Part shown: in pieces, positions 1 to 6,187 of the stretch
Layout: each line of letters begins with the position of its first letter
How positions within the stretch are numbered: position 1 is the first letter of the stretch
From: Clostridia bacterium
GTDB lineage: Bacteria > Bacillota_A > Clostridia > Oscillospirales > CAG-272
Direction of reading: 5' to 3'
Assembly (NCBI GenBank): GCA_017542695.1
Contig: JAFXWT010000173.1
Location: 1 to 7,844, forward strand
Length of the DNA stretch: 7,844 bases
The notes under the pieces: generated by a model
Database searches by the model: none
What the model was told of the DNA's origin: nothing
The model's input: the letters and a program-made list of their open reading frames with translations, nothing else
Program-made: the position numbers and the translations under genes

Positions 1-686
1 CATATCACGGCTATCGCGAGCCAATAGTGCGTCACCGCCATCGCAATGGCGTAACCGACTATCTCGATCACGCCCGAAATCAGCGATACTACCGTGTTTG
101 AGAGCATCATGTCGATGTTGTCGACGTCGTTTGTAAAACGCGACATGACCTCGCCCGTCGGGTTGTTGTCAAAATATCTGACGGGGAGCGTCTGGAGCTT
201 GTCGAAAAGCTCGTTTCTGATCTTTTCGGTCGCGTCGCGCGAGACCGTCAGCATTATTCTCGCCTGACAGTATGTGCATACGATGCCGACAACGTATATC
301 GACGCAAGGATGATTATGATCGCCAGAATGTATTCGAGCGTGCCGCCGAAAGTGACCTGAAACGGCGTGCCGGAAAAGAGCGAAAAATCCTTCGGCGAGC
401 CGTCGGAGTTCGGCGTAAGCGCGTCGATTATTCTTGCGACGGCGCTTGTGCCGACTATCGAGGCAACTGTCGAAAAGAGCATGAAGAACAGCACGAGCAC
501 GAGCCGTCCCTTATACGAGGAAAGGTAGGAAAGCAGGCGTTTGATCGTTTCACGGCTTATCTTCGGGCGCTGTTTCGGATCGAAGCGAACGGGACCGCGC
601 CGCCCGCCGCCCGGCATCATGCCGCGGCGCTTGTCAGAGGCGGCTTTGTTATACTGCTTTTGAAGCTGTTCAAGCGTTCTTGCCAT
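1..686 (-). CDS. ABC exporter half-transporter, second subunit (partial, C-terminus outside window)
   Basis: This is the N-terminal 228 residues of an ABC exporter subunit; the rest of the membrane domain and the whole ATPase domain lie beyond base 1. It starts with ATG at 686-684, preceded by GGAGGG inside the upstream ABC gene, and it overlaps that gene by 17 bp. Residues 1-45 form a basic, Gly/Pro/Met-rich cytosolic extension (GMMPGGGRRGP), which I recall in the larger subunit of many clostridial heterodimeric exporters. Hydrophobic segments at about 61-79, 119-140 and 201-218 fit TM1-TM3. The stretch YFDNNPTGEVMSRFTNDVDNI (split here as YFDNNPTGEV and MSRFTNDVD, about 171-189) is the typical first intracellular loop and coupling-helix region of type IV exporters. 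By context it is the partner of the adjacent subunit and would be expected to carry the catalytically competent Walker B Glu. The substrate is unknown; multidrug export is inferred from the MarR-type regulator. Confidence 0.93.
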   Translation of the reverse strand, partial: MARTLEQLQKQYNKAASDKRRGMMPGGGRRGPVRFDPKQRPKISRETIKRLLSYLSSYKGRLVLVLFFMLFSTVASIVGTSAVARIIDALTPNSDGSPKDFSLFSGTPFQVTFGGTLEYILAIIIILASIYVVGIVCTYCQARIMLTVSRDATEKIRNELFDKLQTLPVRYFDNNPTGEVMSRFTNDVDNIDMMLSNTVVSLISGVIEIVGYAIAMAVTHYWLAIAVI

Positions 687-2475
687 TTTTGCCGCCCTCC
701 TTTTCGTTCTGTGAATAGTATATCTCCTGATATTCCGTGTTCGACGCGAGCAGTTCGTCGTGCGTGCCGACGCCCGTTATCTTTCCCTCGTTCATGACGA
801 TTATTGTGTCTGCGTCGATAACGGACGAAATGCGCTGCGCGATGATGATCTTCGTTGAATCGGCAAGTTCCTCGCGGAACGCCTTTCGTATCATCGTCTC
901 CGTCGCGGTGTCGACGGCGCTCGTCGAGTCGTCGAGTATCAGTATTTTCGGCTTTTTGAGCAGGGCGCGAGCGATGCATAGGCGTTGCTTTTGACCGCCC
1001 GACACGTTCGTGCCGCCCTGATCGAGCTCGGTATCGTACCCCGCGGGGAACGACGTAATGAATTTGTCCGCCTGCGCTATCGTCGCGGCGGCGCGGATCT
1101 CGTCGTCCGTCGCACTCTCGTCGCCCCAGCGGAGATTTTCGTCTATTGTGCCCGAGAAGAGCACGTTTTTCTGAAGTACCATGCCGACGCTCTCGCGCAG
1201 GTTGTATAGCGAATAGTTCTTTACGTTTTCGCCGTCGACGAGCACTTCGCCGCCGTCGACGTCGTAAAGGCGCGGGATCATCGAAACGAGCGTCGTCTTG
1301 CCGCAGCCCGTCGAGCCGATGATACCGACCGTCGAGCCGGCGGGGATCTTCAGATCTATTCCGTCGAGCACCGCGTCCTCGCTGCCCTTGTGGTAGCGGA
1401 ACGTGACGTTCTTGAACTCGATATCGCCGCGCTCGACTGTTTTTTCCGTATTCGTTCCGTCGTCGGAAATGTCGATTTTTTCGTCAAGCACTTCGGCGAT
1501 ACGTTTGCCCGACGCGAGCGCGCGGGAAAGCATGATGAAGAGCATCGACATCATCATAAGCGAGATCAATATCTGCGTCGCGTACGTAACGAATGTCGCA
1601 AGCTCGCCCGCCGTCAGCGTGCCGCCGACGACTTGATTTGAGCCGAACCAGTATATCGACAGCGTCGTCACGTATGTGAAGAACGAAATTACCGGTGAAA
1701 TGAATATCATGACCTTCATCGCGGAGAAGCCCGCGGCTTTCAGTTCGTTGTTCGCCTTGCCGAATTTTTCGCGCTCGCGGTCTTCCCTGACGAACGATTT
1801 TACAACACGAACGTTCGTGATGTTCTCCTGAACGTCGGAGTTCAGCGCGTCGATCTTCTTCTGCATCGCGGAAAAGCGCGGAAAGCCGATGCGGATTATT
1901 ACCGCCATCGCCGCGATCAAAAGCGGAAGCGTCACCGCAAAAACTATCGACAGACGCGGGTTTATCGCTATCGACATCACCAGCGCCCCGATGAACATTC
2001 CGGGCGAGCGGAGCGCCATGCGGAGCATCATGTTGATGAAGTTCTGTATCTGAGTCACGTCGTTGGTCATTCTCGTAACGAGCGAACCCGTGCTGAAGTG
2101 GTCGATGTTCGAGAAAGAAAACTGCTGTACCTTTCTGAACATATCGGCGCGGAGATCGGACGCATAGTTGACGCTCGCGCGCGCTCCGAAAAACGCTCCG
2201 CCGATGCCGCCGAGCATCATAATGAGCGCCGTCATTACCATCCCCGTCATTATTGTCAGCACGACGGGCGCGCCGTCACCGAACCAGCCGACGAGAGTCC
2301 TTACCCACGGGGCGACGTCGACTGCCTTTTCGGTCGTGACGCTCGTTAAGTAGTCGACCATGTTGCCGAGCATTCGCGGCATCATGACCTCGCCGATGAC
2401 CTCGATAATCATACAGATCGGACCGAATATAAAATATGGAATATATGGCTTTGCGTAGCTGAGCCATCTTTTCAT
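670..2475 (-). CDS. ABC exporter half-transporter, degenerate-site subunit (LmrC/BmrC/TM287-like)
   Basis: A complete 601-residue exporter subunit with a membrane domain followed by a nucleotide-binding domain. Six hydrophobic segments lie near residues 13-30, 71-98, 160-171, 175-198, 256-278 and 292-316. The ATPase domain shows Walker A GSTGCGKT (387-394), Q-loop Gln435, signature VSGGQ (491-495), Walker B ILILD with Asp515, and D-loop SAVD (519-522). Two key residues are changed: the catalytic Glu after Walker B is Asp516 (LDDS) and the switch His is Gln547 (IAQR). In heterodimeric exporters such as TM287/288 and BmrCD these changes mark the subunit that contributes Walker A/B to the non-hydrolysing site. 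I start at ATG 2475 because AAGGAGG lies 9 nt upstream and the ATG overlaps the marR stop as ATGA. An in-frame extension of 18 residues to 2529 is Arg-rich, lies within marR and is probably not translated. The next exporter gene overlaps its 3' end. Exported substrate not determinable. Confidence 0.96.
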   Translation of the reverse strand: MKRWLSYAKPYIPYFIFGPICMIIEVIGEVMMPRMLGNMVDYLTSVTTEKAVDVAPWVRTLVGWFGDGAPVVLTIMTGMVMTALIMMLGGIGGAFFGARASVNYASDLRADMFRKVQQFSFSNIDHFSTGSLVTRMTNDVTQIQNFINMMLRMALRSPGMFIGALVMSIAINPRLSIVFAVTLPLLIAAMAVIIRIGFPRFSAMQKKIDALNSDVQENITNVRVVKSFVREDREREKFGKANNELKAAGFSAMKVMIFISPVISFFTYVTTLSIYWFGSNQVVGGTLTAGELATFVTYATQILISLMMMSMLFIMLSRALASGKRIAEVLDEKIDISDDGTNTEKTVERGDIEFKNVTFRYHKGSEDAVLDGIDLKIPAGSTVGIIGSTGCGKTTLVSMIPRLYDVDGGEVLVDGENVKNYSLYNLRESVGMVLQKNVLFSGTIDENLRWGDESATDDEIRAAATIAQADKFITSFPAGYDTELDQGGTNVSGGQKQRLCIARALLKKPKILILDDSTSAVDTATETMIRKAFREELADSTKIIIAQRISSVIDADTIIVMNEGKITGVGTHDELLASNTEYQEIYYSQNEKEGGKNGKNA

Positions 2476-2933
2476 TTTTCGTCGCCTCCTTCCCGGATGT
2501 CTTTTTTCATTGACGCGAGATTGTCGCATATCACGTCGAGATACGAAATCAGACGCATAACGTCCTCGTCCGAAAGTCCCTCGAACGTCGCGTCGTCGAC
2601 TGTCTTGAATATCTCATCCGTCGAGGTGAGCGCCGCCGCGCCTTTTTTCGTGACTTTGACGCTGTTGGCGCGCCTGTCGTCGTCAAGCGGGAGCTTTTCT
2701 ACGTATCCCTCGTTTTCGAGCTTGTCGAGCGTCACAGCGACGGCGGCGGCGCTGATGCGGAGCCGCCGCGCAATCTCATTTTGCGTCGGAGGAGATTCGC
2801 ATTCGGAAAGGATGCGGAGCATCATGTGAAGACTGCGGTGCATTCCGACGTCTTTAATTTTCGATTCAATGACGCAATGGTGCGTTTTGGCGATGTGGAT
2901 GATCCTTCTCATCGCCGACATATAATCGTTCAT
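2472..2933 (-). CDS. MarR-family transcriptional regulator
   Basis: A 153-residue protein of typical MarR length, first gene of the exporter operon. A helical N-terminus (about 1-45) would form part of the dimer interface. The winged helix follows: PPTQNEIARRLRISAAAVAV (about 48-67) is the helix-turn-helix, then LDKLENEGYVEKLPLDDDRR (about 69-88), whose DDDRR and following NSVKVTKKG match the MarR wing (D-x-R-R-x3-V-x-L-T-x-x-G pattern). The C-terminal helices (about 100-150) complete the dimer domain. The start is ATG 2933, with AAGGAG 5 nt upstream. The stop overlaps the first exporter gene by 4 bp (ATGA), so the two are probably translationally coupled. Known relatives repress a neighbouring efflux pump and their own gene, and release DNA on binding an aromatic or drug-like ligand. 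That role here is inferred from position and from the repeats at the promoter. It has a single Cys (about residue 20, in the N-terminal helix), so thiol-based sensing is possible but not shown. Confidence 0.95.
   Translation of the reverse strand: MNDYMSAMRRIIHIAKTHHCVIESKIKDVGMHRSLHMMLRILSECESPPTQNEIARRLRISAAAVAVTLDKLENEGYVEKLPLDDDRRANSVKVTKKGAAALTSTDEIFKTVDDATFEGLSDEDVMRLISYLDVICDNLASMKKDIREGGDEK
2485..2491 (-). promoter_or_regulatory. Strong ribosome binding site deciding the start of the first exporter gene
   Basis: Read on the minus strand the bases are AAGGAGG, 9 nt before ATG 2475 and inside the 3' end of marR. This near-perfect Shine-Dalgarno, plus the ATGA overlap, supports 2475 over the longer in-frame start at 2529. 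Confidence 0.85.
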
Positions 2934-2953
2934 TTTATCTCCTTTTCAAAAAA

Positions 2954-2985
2954 GTTAAAGCGTTAAATATCAACACGTTAAATAT
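2954..2985 (-). promoter_or_regulatory. Putative MarR operator: repeated CGTTAAATAT elements
   Basis: The 10-mer CGTTAAATAT occurs at 2961-2970 and again, identical, at 2976-2985 (15-bp period). A third GTTAAA core lies at 2954-2959. The repeats cover the end of the -10 box and the presumed transcription start of the marR operon, where a bound repressor would block initiation. MarR proteins usually bind imperfect palindromes, and I see only weak dyad symmetry here (AAC-N2-GTT at 2972-2979), so assignment to this MarR protein is inference from position. Confidence 0.45.
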
Positions 2986-3011
2986 TATACTCGGCGGCGC
3001 GTCAAAGTCAA
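2984..3011 (-). promoter_or_regulatory. Sigma-A-type promoter of the marR-ABC-ABC operon
   Basis: On the minus strand there is TTGACT (3006-3011) as the -35 box, a 16-bp spacer, and a perfect TATAAT (2984-2989) as the -10 box. Initiation would fall near 2977, giving a leader of about 45 nt before marR ATG 2933. No other promoter is apparent between the three minus-strand genes, which overlap. Confidence 0.8.
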
Positions 3012-3050
3012 TATGCAAAACGGAAAATCGGCGGTGATTTTTGCGATTTT

Positions 3051-3101
3051 TTCGACGCAAATTACACAAATGTTATATATTCGACCGCGCCGGAATATAC
3101 T
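3051..3101 (+). promoter_or_regulatory. Candidate promoter region of the SPOCS/LysM gene
   Basis: Two overlapping readings are possible. A sigma-A reading is TTCGAC (3051-3056), 17 bp, TATATA (3074-3079). A sporulation sigma-E-like reading is TTATATA (3073-3079), 14 bp, AATATACT (3094-3101), which resembles the CATACAnT-type -10 only partly. SipL of Clostridioides difficile is known to be made in the mother cell under sigma-E control, which makes the second reading attractive, but neither is strong by sequence alone. Confidence 0.35.
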
Positions 3102-3114
3102 TTTTATGAAATCG

Positions 3115-3136
3115 TTGTCCGCACGGCGACGGACAA
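3115..3136 (+). other. Perfect 7-bp inverted repeat (hairpin) in the 5' leader
   Basis: TTGTCCG (3115-3121) and CGGACAA (3130-3136) are exact reverse complements separated by an 8-nt loop (CACGGCGA). The structure ends 28 nt before ATG 3165 and is followed by no U-run, so it is not a terminator. It could be an mRNA-stabilising or translation-modulating stem, or a protein-binding dyad. No known riboswitch is recognised. Confidence 0.5.
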
Positions 3137-3164
3137 GACAAATTCAAGCCGAGAAAGGAAAAAC

Positions 3165-4733
3165 ATGTTTGAAAACTGCGGCGAAGGGACGTGCGTCGTC
3201 AAAAAGACGGCGATTCCTTCCGTTATCAAAGAAGTCGTATCCGAACTGAGTCTGCCCGATTATCTCCCGGATGTGAGCAGGTTGCTCCGAACGTCCGCCG
3301 ACGTCGGCGCGGAAAACGGATATGTAAGCGGCGGGGCGCTCGAATACGACGGTGAGATAAACCATACCGTCATCTACGCGACGAGCGACGGCAGGATAAA
3401 AAGCGTGTCGCTGTCGTCGGATTTCGACGGCTCGCTCCCGCTTCCGGAGATCGACGGATCGTTTGAAGTCATGTCGAAGATACGTGTCGACGGCGTGACG
3501 TGCAGACTTCAGAATCCGCGACGCCTTTCCGTCAGAGCACGGCTCGAAGTCGGCGGCGACATATTCACATCTGTGTGCGTATCGCCGACCGTGTCGGGAA
3601 AGTTGACGGCGGAAGAAGAGGCGAACTTACAGCGGCGCACGTACGACGGCGAGAGCTTTTGCCGCGTGTGTGTCAAGGATGAAAATGTACCCGTCAGCGA
3701 GGATATCGAGCTCGACGGGCAGGACGCGTCGATAGGCGAGATCGTGTCGCTGTCGCTTTTGCCGTACGTTTATGAAGTGCGCGCCGAAAACGGAAAACTG
3801 TCGTATCGCGGCGACGTTTCGGCAGAGGTTGTTTATCTCGCGGCAACTGCGGACGAAGCGAAGCCGGCGGAGTATTTCTCTGTGAGGAAGAAGATCCCGA
3901 TCGCGGGAAGTGTCGAGGCGGAGGGCGTGACCGACGCATTTACGGCGTGCGGCGACGCGACGGTGACGGGTGTTGAATTTCGCCCGCAGGCGAACGCGAC
4001 GGGCGAAAACCGAGTCGCCGAGGTCGACTTCACGTACACGGCGCGACTGTGCGCCTACTCGAATCGACGAGTGCAGACCGTCGTCGATATGTATTCGACC
4101 GATTATCAGTGCGAAAACGTGTCAAACGAATACGAAATGTGCCGCGTGCTCCGCGCGGGAGCGTTCAATTTCACATCCGACGGGGCTTCTCCGTTCGATG
4201 AAAAGGATCGCGTCGTTCCCGTAGCCGAAAGCGCGGCGGTGACTGTTGAAAAGATCGAAAAGAACGGCTCGAAGGCCGTTTTCACGGGCAAAACCGACGT
4301 TTCGGTGATATTCGCCGGCGGCGACGGCTCGTACGTCGGGCGGCAATTCGAATATCCGTTCCGCGCGGAGACGGAGATCGGCAAAAGCCGCGGAGAGATC
4401 GAATGCGACTCGTTTCCGTCCGTCGTCGGTATATCGGCGAGAGTCGACGGCGGGGAGTTTAGATGCGACGTCGAGGTCGGGATATCGTTCGCGGCGTTCG
4501 ATAAAGAAAAGATCAAGGCGGTTTCCGAGTGCTCCGTTATGAACGACCGCCCCGTCCGCCGCGCGACGCCCGCCAGCATCGTTATCTGCTATCCTTCGGA
4601 CAGCGACGATTTGTGGAGCGTCTCAAAGCGATACGGCACGACCGAGGAAGAGATCATGAAAGCCAACGCGCTGACAAGCGAAAAACTCTCGGGAGAGGCG
4701 CTCATAATTCCCGCAAAAAGCAGAAAAAAATAA
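3165..4733 (+). CDS. SipL-like SPOCS (DUF3794) and LysM domain protein
   Basis: A 522-residue protein without signal peptide or membrane segment. Near the N-terminus LSLPDYLPDVSRLLR (28-42) is the hallmark opening of the SPOCS/DUF3794 domain. I read three consecutive beta-rich SPOCS-like units at about 12-135, 182-310 and 350-460. The C-terminus (about 471-518) is a LysM domain: DDLWSVSKRYGTTEEEIMKAN followed by LSGEALIIPA (one extra residue trimmed in reading: core DDLWSVSKRYG, then N501 and IIP). This architecture matches SipL, which in C. difficile binds the coat ATPase SpoIVA through its LysM domain in the mother cell and is needed for coat attachment. The start is ATG 3165, preceded by AAAGGA. 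It is transcribed away from the efflux operon and closed by a terminator, so it is a single-gene unit. DUF3794/LysM proteins are numerous in Clostridia, so orthology to SipL rather than paralogy is not proven. Confidence 0.88.
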   Translation: MFENCGEGTCVVKKTAIPSVIKEVVSELSLPDYLPDVSRLLRTSADVGAENGYVSGGALEYDGEINHTVIYATSDGRIKSVSLSSDFDGSLPLPEIDGSFEVMSKIRVDGVTCRLQNPRRLSVRARLEVGGDIFTSVCVSPTVSGKLTAEEEANLQRRTYDGESFCRVCVKDENVPVSEDIELDGQDASIGEIVSLSLLPYVYEVRAENGKLSYRGDVSAEVVYLAATADEAKPAEYFSVRKKIPIAGSVEAEGVTDAFTACGDATVTGVEFRPQANATGENRVAEVDFTYTARLCAYSNRRVQTVVDMYSTDYQCENVSNEYEMCRVLRAGAFNFTSDGASPFDEKDRVVPVAESAAVTVEKIEKNGSKAVFTGKTDVSVIFAGGDGSYVGRQFEYPFRAETEIGKSRGEIECDSFPSVVGISARVDGGEFRCDVEVGISFAAFDKEKIKAVSECSVMNDRPVRRATPASIVICYPSDSDDLWSVSKRYGTTEEEIMKANALTSEKLSGEALIIPAKSRKK

Positions 4734-4752
4734 TTATTTCGATAATTTAATA

Positions 4753-4790
4753 AAAAAATCCGAAAAAGCCGTTACTTTTTCGGGTTTTTT
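4753..4790 (+). terminator. Intrinsic terminator after the SPOCS/LysM gene
   Basis: The stem CCGAAAAAG (4760-4768) pairs exactly with CTTTTTCGG (4775-4783) around a 6-nt loop. A G-U pair and A-T pairs extend the base, and T6 (4785-4790) follows. The A-run at 4752-4758 makes a terminator on the opposite strand possible too. It separates the SPOCS gene from the sigma-factor operon. Confidence 0.88.
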
Positions 4791-4833
4791 GCGTTATATG
4801 GGAGCGAAAAGGCAAAAACTGCGGATTTTTCGA

Positions 4834-4862
4834 TTGAATGACGTTGGGTTTTATGGTAAGAT
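4834..4862 (+). promoter_or_regulatory. Promoter of the sigma/anti-sigma operon (extended -10)
   Basis: TTGAAT (4834-4839), a 17-bp spacer, and TAAGAT (4857-4862), preceded by TGG (4854-4856), a TGn extended -10 element. Initiation near 4869 gives a leader of about 28 nt before GTG 4897. It looks like a sigma-A promoter rather than an ECF autoregulated one; I see no GAAC-type ECF -35 element in this gap. Confidence 0.65.
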
Positions 4863-4884
4863 TAAAGCAGAACGACAAAAAACG

Positions 4885-4892
4885 GGCGGTGA
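4885..4892 (+). promoter_or_regulatory. Ribosome binding site of the sigma-factor gene
   Basis: GGCGGTGA differs by one base from the ideal GGAGGTGA. It lies 4 nt before GTG 4897 and 7 nt before the adjacent TTG 4900. It fixes the start at one of these two codons instead of the ATG at 4789. Confidence 0.65.
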
Positions 4893-4896
4893 AAGC

Positions 4897-5466
4897 GTGT
4901 TGACAAAAAACGAGGTCGAATATTCAAGCGAACGCGCTTTCGCCGAAAGCGTGTATAGGATCTACGGAAAGAAAATATATCTTCTGGCGTTAAGGATACT
5001 GAAAAACAACGAAGAGGCGGAGGACTGCGTGCAGGAAGTAATGAAAAAAATCGTTTCAAGCACCGACGTTTTCATCTCCGTGCCGCCCGAAAATCTGAAA
5101 AGTCTCCTCGTCAAATGCACGGAAAACACCGCCATCAGCATCTATCGGCGTGTGAAGCGGCGACGGGCGCACGAAATTCCTCTTTCTCCTTCGGGAGAAG
5201 ACGTCGTCGACGATATGAGCGGCTACAGCTCCCCCGCCGAAACGCTGATAAATAAGGAAAACAAAAATCGGCTCAACGCGCTGATAGACGATCTCGAGCC
5301 GCGCCAGCGCGAAGCCGTGATAATGAAATACAAAATGGGGATAAAAAACAACGACATCGCAAAAATGCTCGGAGTCAGCGAGAGCGTCGTCAATATGCGA
5401 CTTTACCGAGCGAAGAAAAAACTGCTGAAAATATGGGAGGACGAGCTGTATGATATCAGGAAATAG
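4897..5466 (+). CDS. RNA polymerase sigma factor, sigma-70 family, ECF type
   Basis: A 189-residue protein if started at GTG 4897. Sigma region 2 spans about 15-54: FAESVYRIYGKKIYLLALRI, with the conserved EEAEDCVQEV stretch (39-48) that contacts the polymerase clamp. The basic segment NTAISIYRRVKRRR (about 76-89) corresponds to region 2.4, which reads the -10 box. Region 4 spans about 126-177: LEPRQREAVIMKYKMG, then the helix-turn-helix NNDIAKMLGVSESVVNMRLY with basic RAKKKLL, which reads the -35 box. There is no region 1.1 or 3, as usual for ECF factors. The frame stays open back to ATG 4789, but that codon lies inside the upstream terminator and before the likely promoter, so a shorter start is preferred. 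The last 17 bp overlap the anti-sigma gene, indicating coupled translation. By analogy it directs polymerase to a small regulon when released by the anti-sigma protein; its targets are unknown. Confidence 0.9.
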   Translation: MLTKNEVEYSSERAFAESVYRIYGKKIYLLALRILKNNEEAEDCVQEVMKKIVSSTDVFISVPPENLKSLLVKCTENTAISIYRRVKRRRAHEIPLSPSGEDVVDDMSGYSSPAETLINKENKNRLNALIDDLEPRQREAVIMKYKMGIKNNDIAKMLGVSESVVNMRLYRAKKKLLKIWEDELYDIRK

Positions 5467-6187
5467 AAACGGCGACGCGCTTGAAAAAGAGCTCGTCAAA
5501 GCCGCGAAAATCATAAACGACCGTGACGCCGAACTGTTTGATCGGCTCGACGACACGGATGTCGAGCTCCCCGCGTCGCTTAACGAAAAGGTGGCGCGTA
5601 TCATCGACGGGCAAGAGAGCGCGACAAGATCGCGCCGCGCCGCCGAGACGTTCCGCCGCATTGGGCTCCGTGCCGCCGTCGCCCTTATCGCCGCCGCGAT
5701 CCTGACGGCGCCGTTCATAACGCGGGTGTCGGCGCAGGCGCGCGAGGAATGGCGCATACGGTGCGACAAATTCGACTATTTCTACATCGTCAGGTATATT
5801 CCCGAACGTCCGATCGACGACGCTCCGCGCTACGTTCCGCCGAGGATCATCGAGAACGTTCGTCGCCCGTACGTAAAATCAAAAGACGCCGTCGCGCGCG
5901 AAACGGCGAACTCGGAGACGGAATACGACGTTTCATACGAGATCGACGGCGAGGAGTATATCCTGTTTCAGCAGCGTCCGCTGACTTTGGAAAGCATCAC
6001 GGCAGTTACGTCGTATAACGGCACGGCGACGGCCGTCGACATCGGCGGCTACGACGGGCTGCTGTTCGAGTATTCGCACAGCGATATGAAATTTTTGTTC
6101 TGGAACGACGGAGAGTACGCGTATAAGCTCCAAAGTAAATTTCTCACTTCAAGCGAGCTTATCTACTCCGCTTCGCACATGAAATAA
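5450..6187 (+). CDS. Putative membrane anti-sigma factor with DUF4367-like C-terminal domain
   Basis: A 245-residue single-pass membrane protein. Residues 1-70 are charged and helical, cytosolic by the positive-inside rule (RSRRAAETFRR just before the membrane), and include LPASLNEKVARIID (40-53), a motif I recall before the membrane segment of such proteins. One hydrophobic helix spans about 73-91. The outer part ends in a DUF4367-like module (about 157-243): YDVSYEIDGEEYILFQQR, later GLLFEYSH, FLFWNDGEYAYKLQSK and a final SSELIYSASH helix. It has only one Cys (105) and no HxxxCxxC, so it is not a zinc-binding anti-sigma domain. ATG 5450 has GGGAGG 9 nt upstream and lies inside the sigma gene. 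Binding of the cytosolic part to the sigma factor is inferred from gene order and architecture, while the outer domain would be the sensor. The next ORF begins on its stop codon (TAATG). Confidence 0.82.
   Translation: MISGNRNGDALEKELVKAAKIINDRDAELFDRLDDTDVELPASLNEKVARIIDGQESATRSRRAAETFRRIGLRAAVALIAAAILTAPFITRVSAQAREEWRIRCDKFDYFYIVRYIPERPIDDAPRYVPPRIIENVRRPYVKSKDAVARETANSETEYDVSYEIDGEEYILFQQRPLTLESITAVTSYNGTATAVDIGGYDGLLFEYSHSDMKFLFWNDGEYAYKLQSKFLTSSELIYSASHMK

Noticed and set aside
2476..2529. 18-residue N-terminal extension of the first exporter gene
   Set aside because: Arg-rich, not part of the exporter fold, inside marR, and it would place the AAGGAGG site within the coding sequence.
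2497..2829. Open frame of 110 codons on the plus strand over marR
   Set aside because: Ser-rich shadow translation antisense to a clear MarR winged-helix gene.
3115..3136. Leader inverted repeat as an intrinsic terminator
   Set aside because: No T-run follows on either side and the position upstream of a gene start does not suit termination.
3013..3249. Open frame of 78 codons on the plus strand from the divergent intergenic region into the SPOCS gene
   Set aside because: Basic, low-complexity product; its start has no ribosome site and it overlaps the real start at 3165 in another frame.
4106..4579. Open frame of 157 codons on the minus strand within the SPOCS/LysM gene
   Set aside because: Low-complexity Ser/Thr/Arg-rich translation, no ribosome site, fully antisense to a gene with recognisable domains.
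4900..4926. TTGACA at 4900-4905 as a -35 box with TATTCA at 4921
   Set aside because: It lies on the sigma gene's start codons, spacing is only 15 bp and the -10 is poor; chance overlap of the TTG ACA codons.
5056..5769. Open frame of 237 codons on the minus strand across the sigma/anti-sigma overlap
   Set aside because: Arg/Ser-rich product with no domain resemblance, lying antisense to two well-supported genes. Codon bias (GTC, TCG, GAC) leaves mirrored frames open in this sequence.
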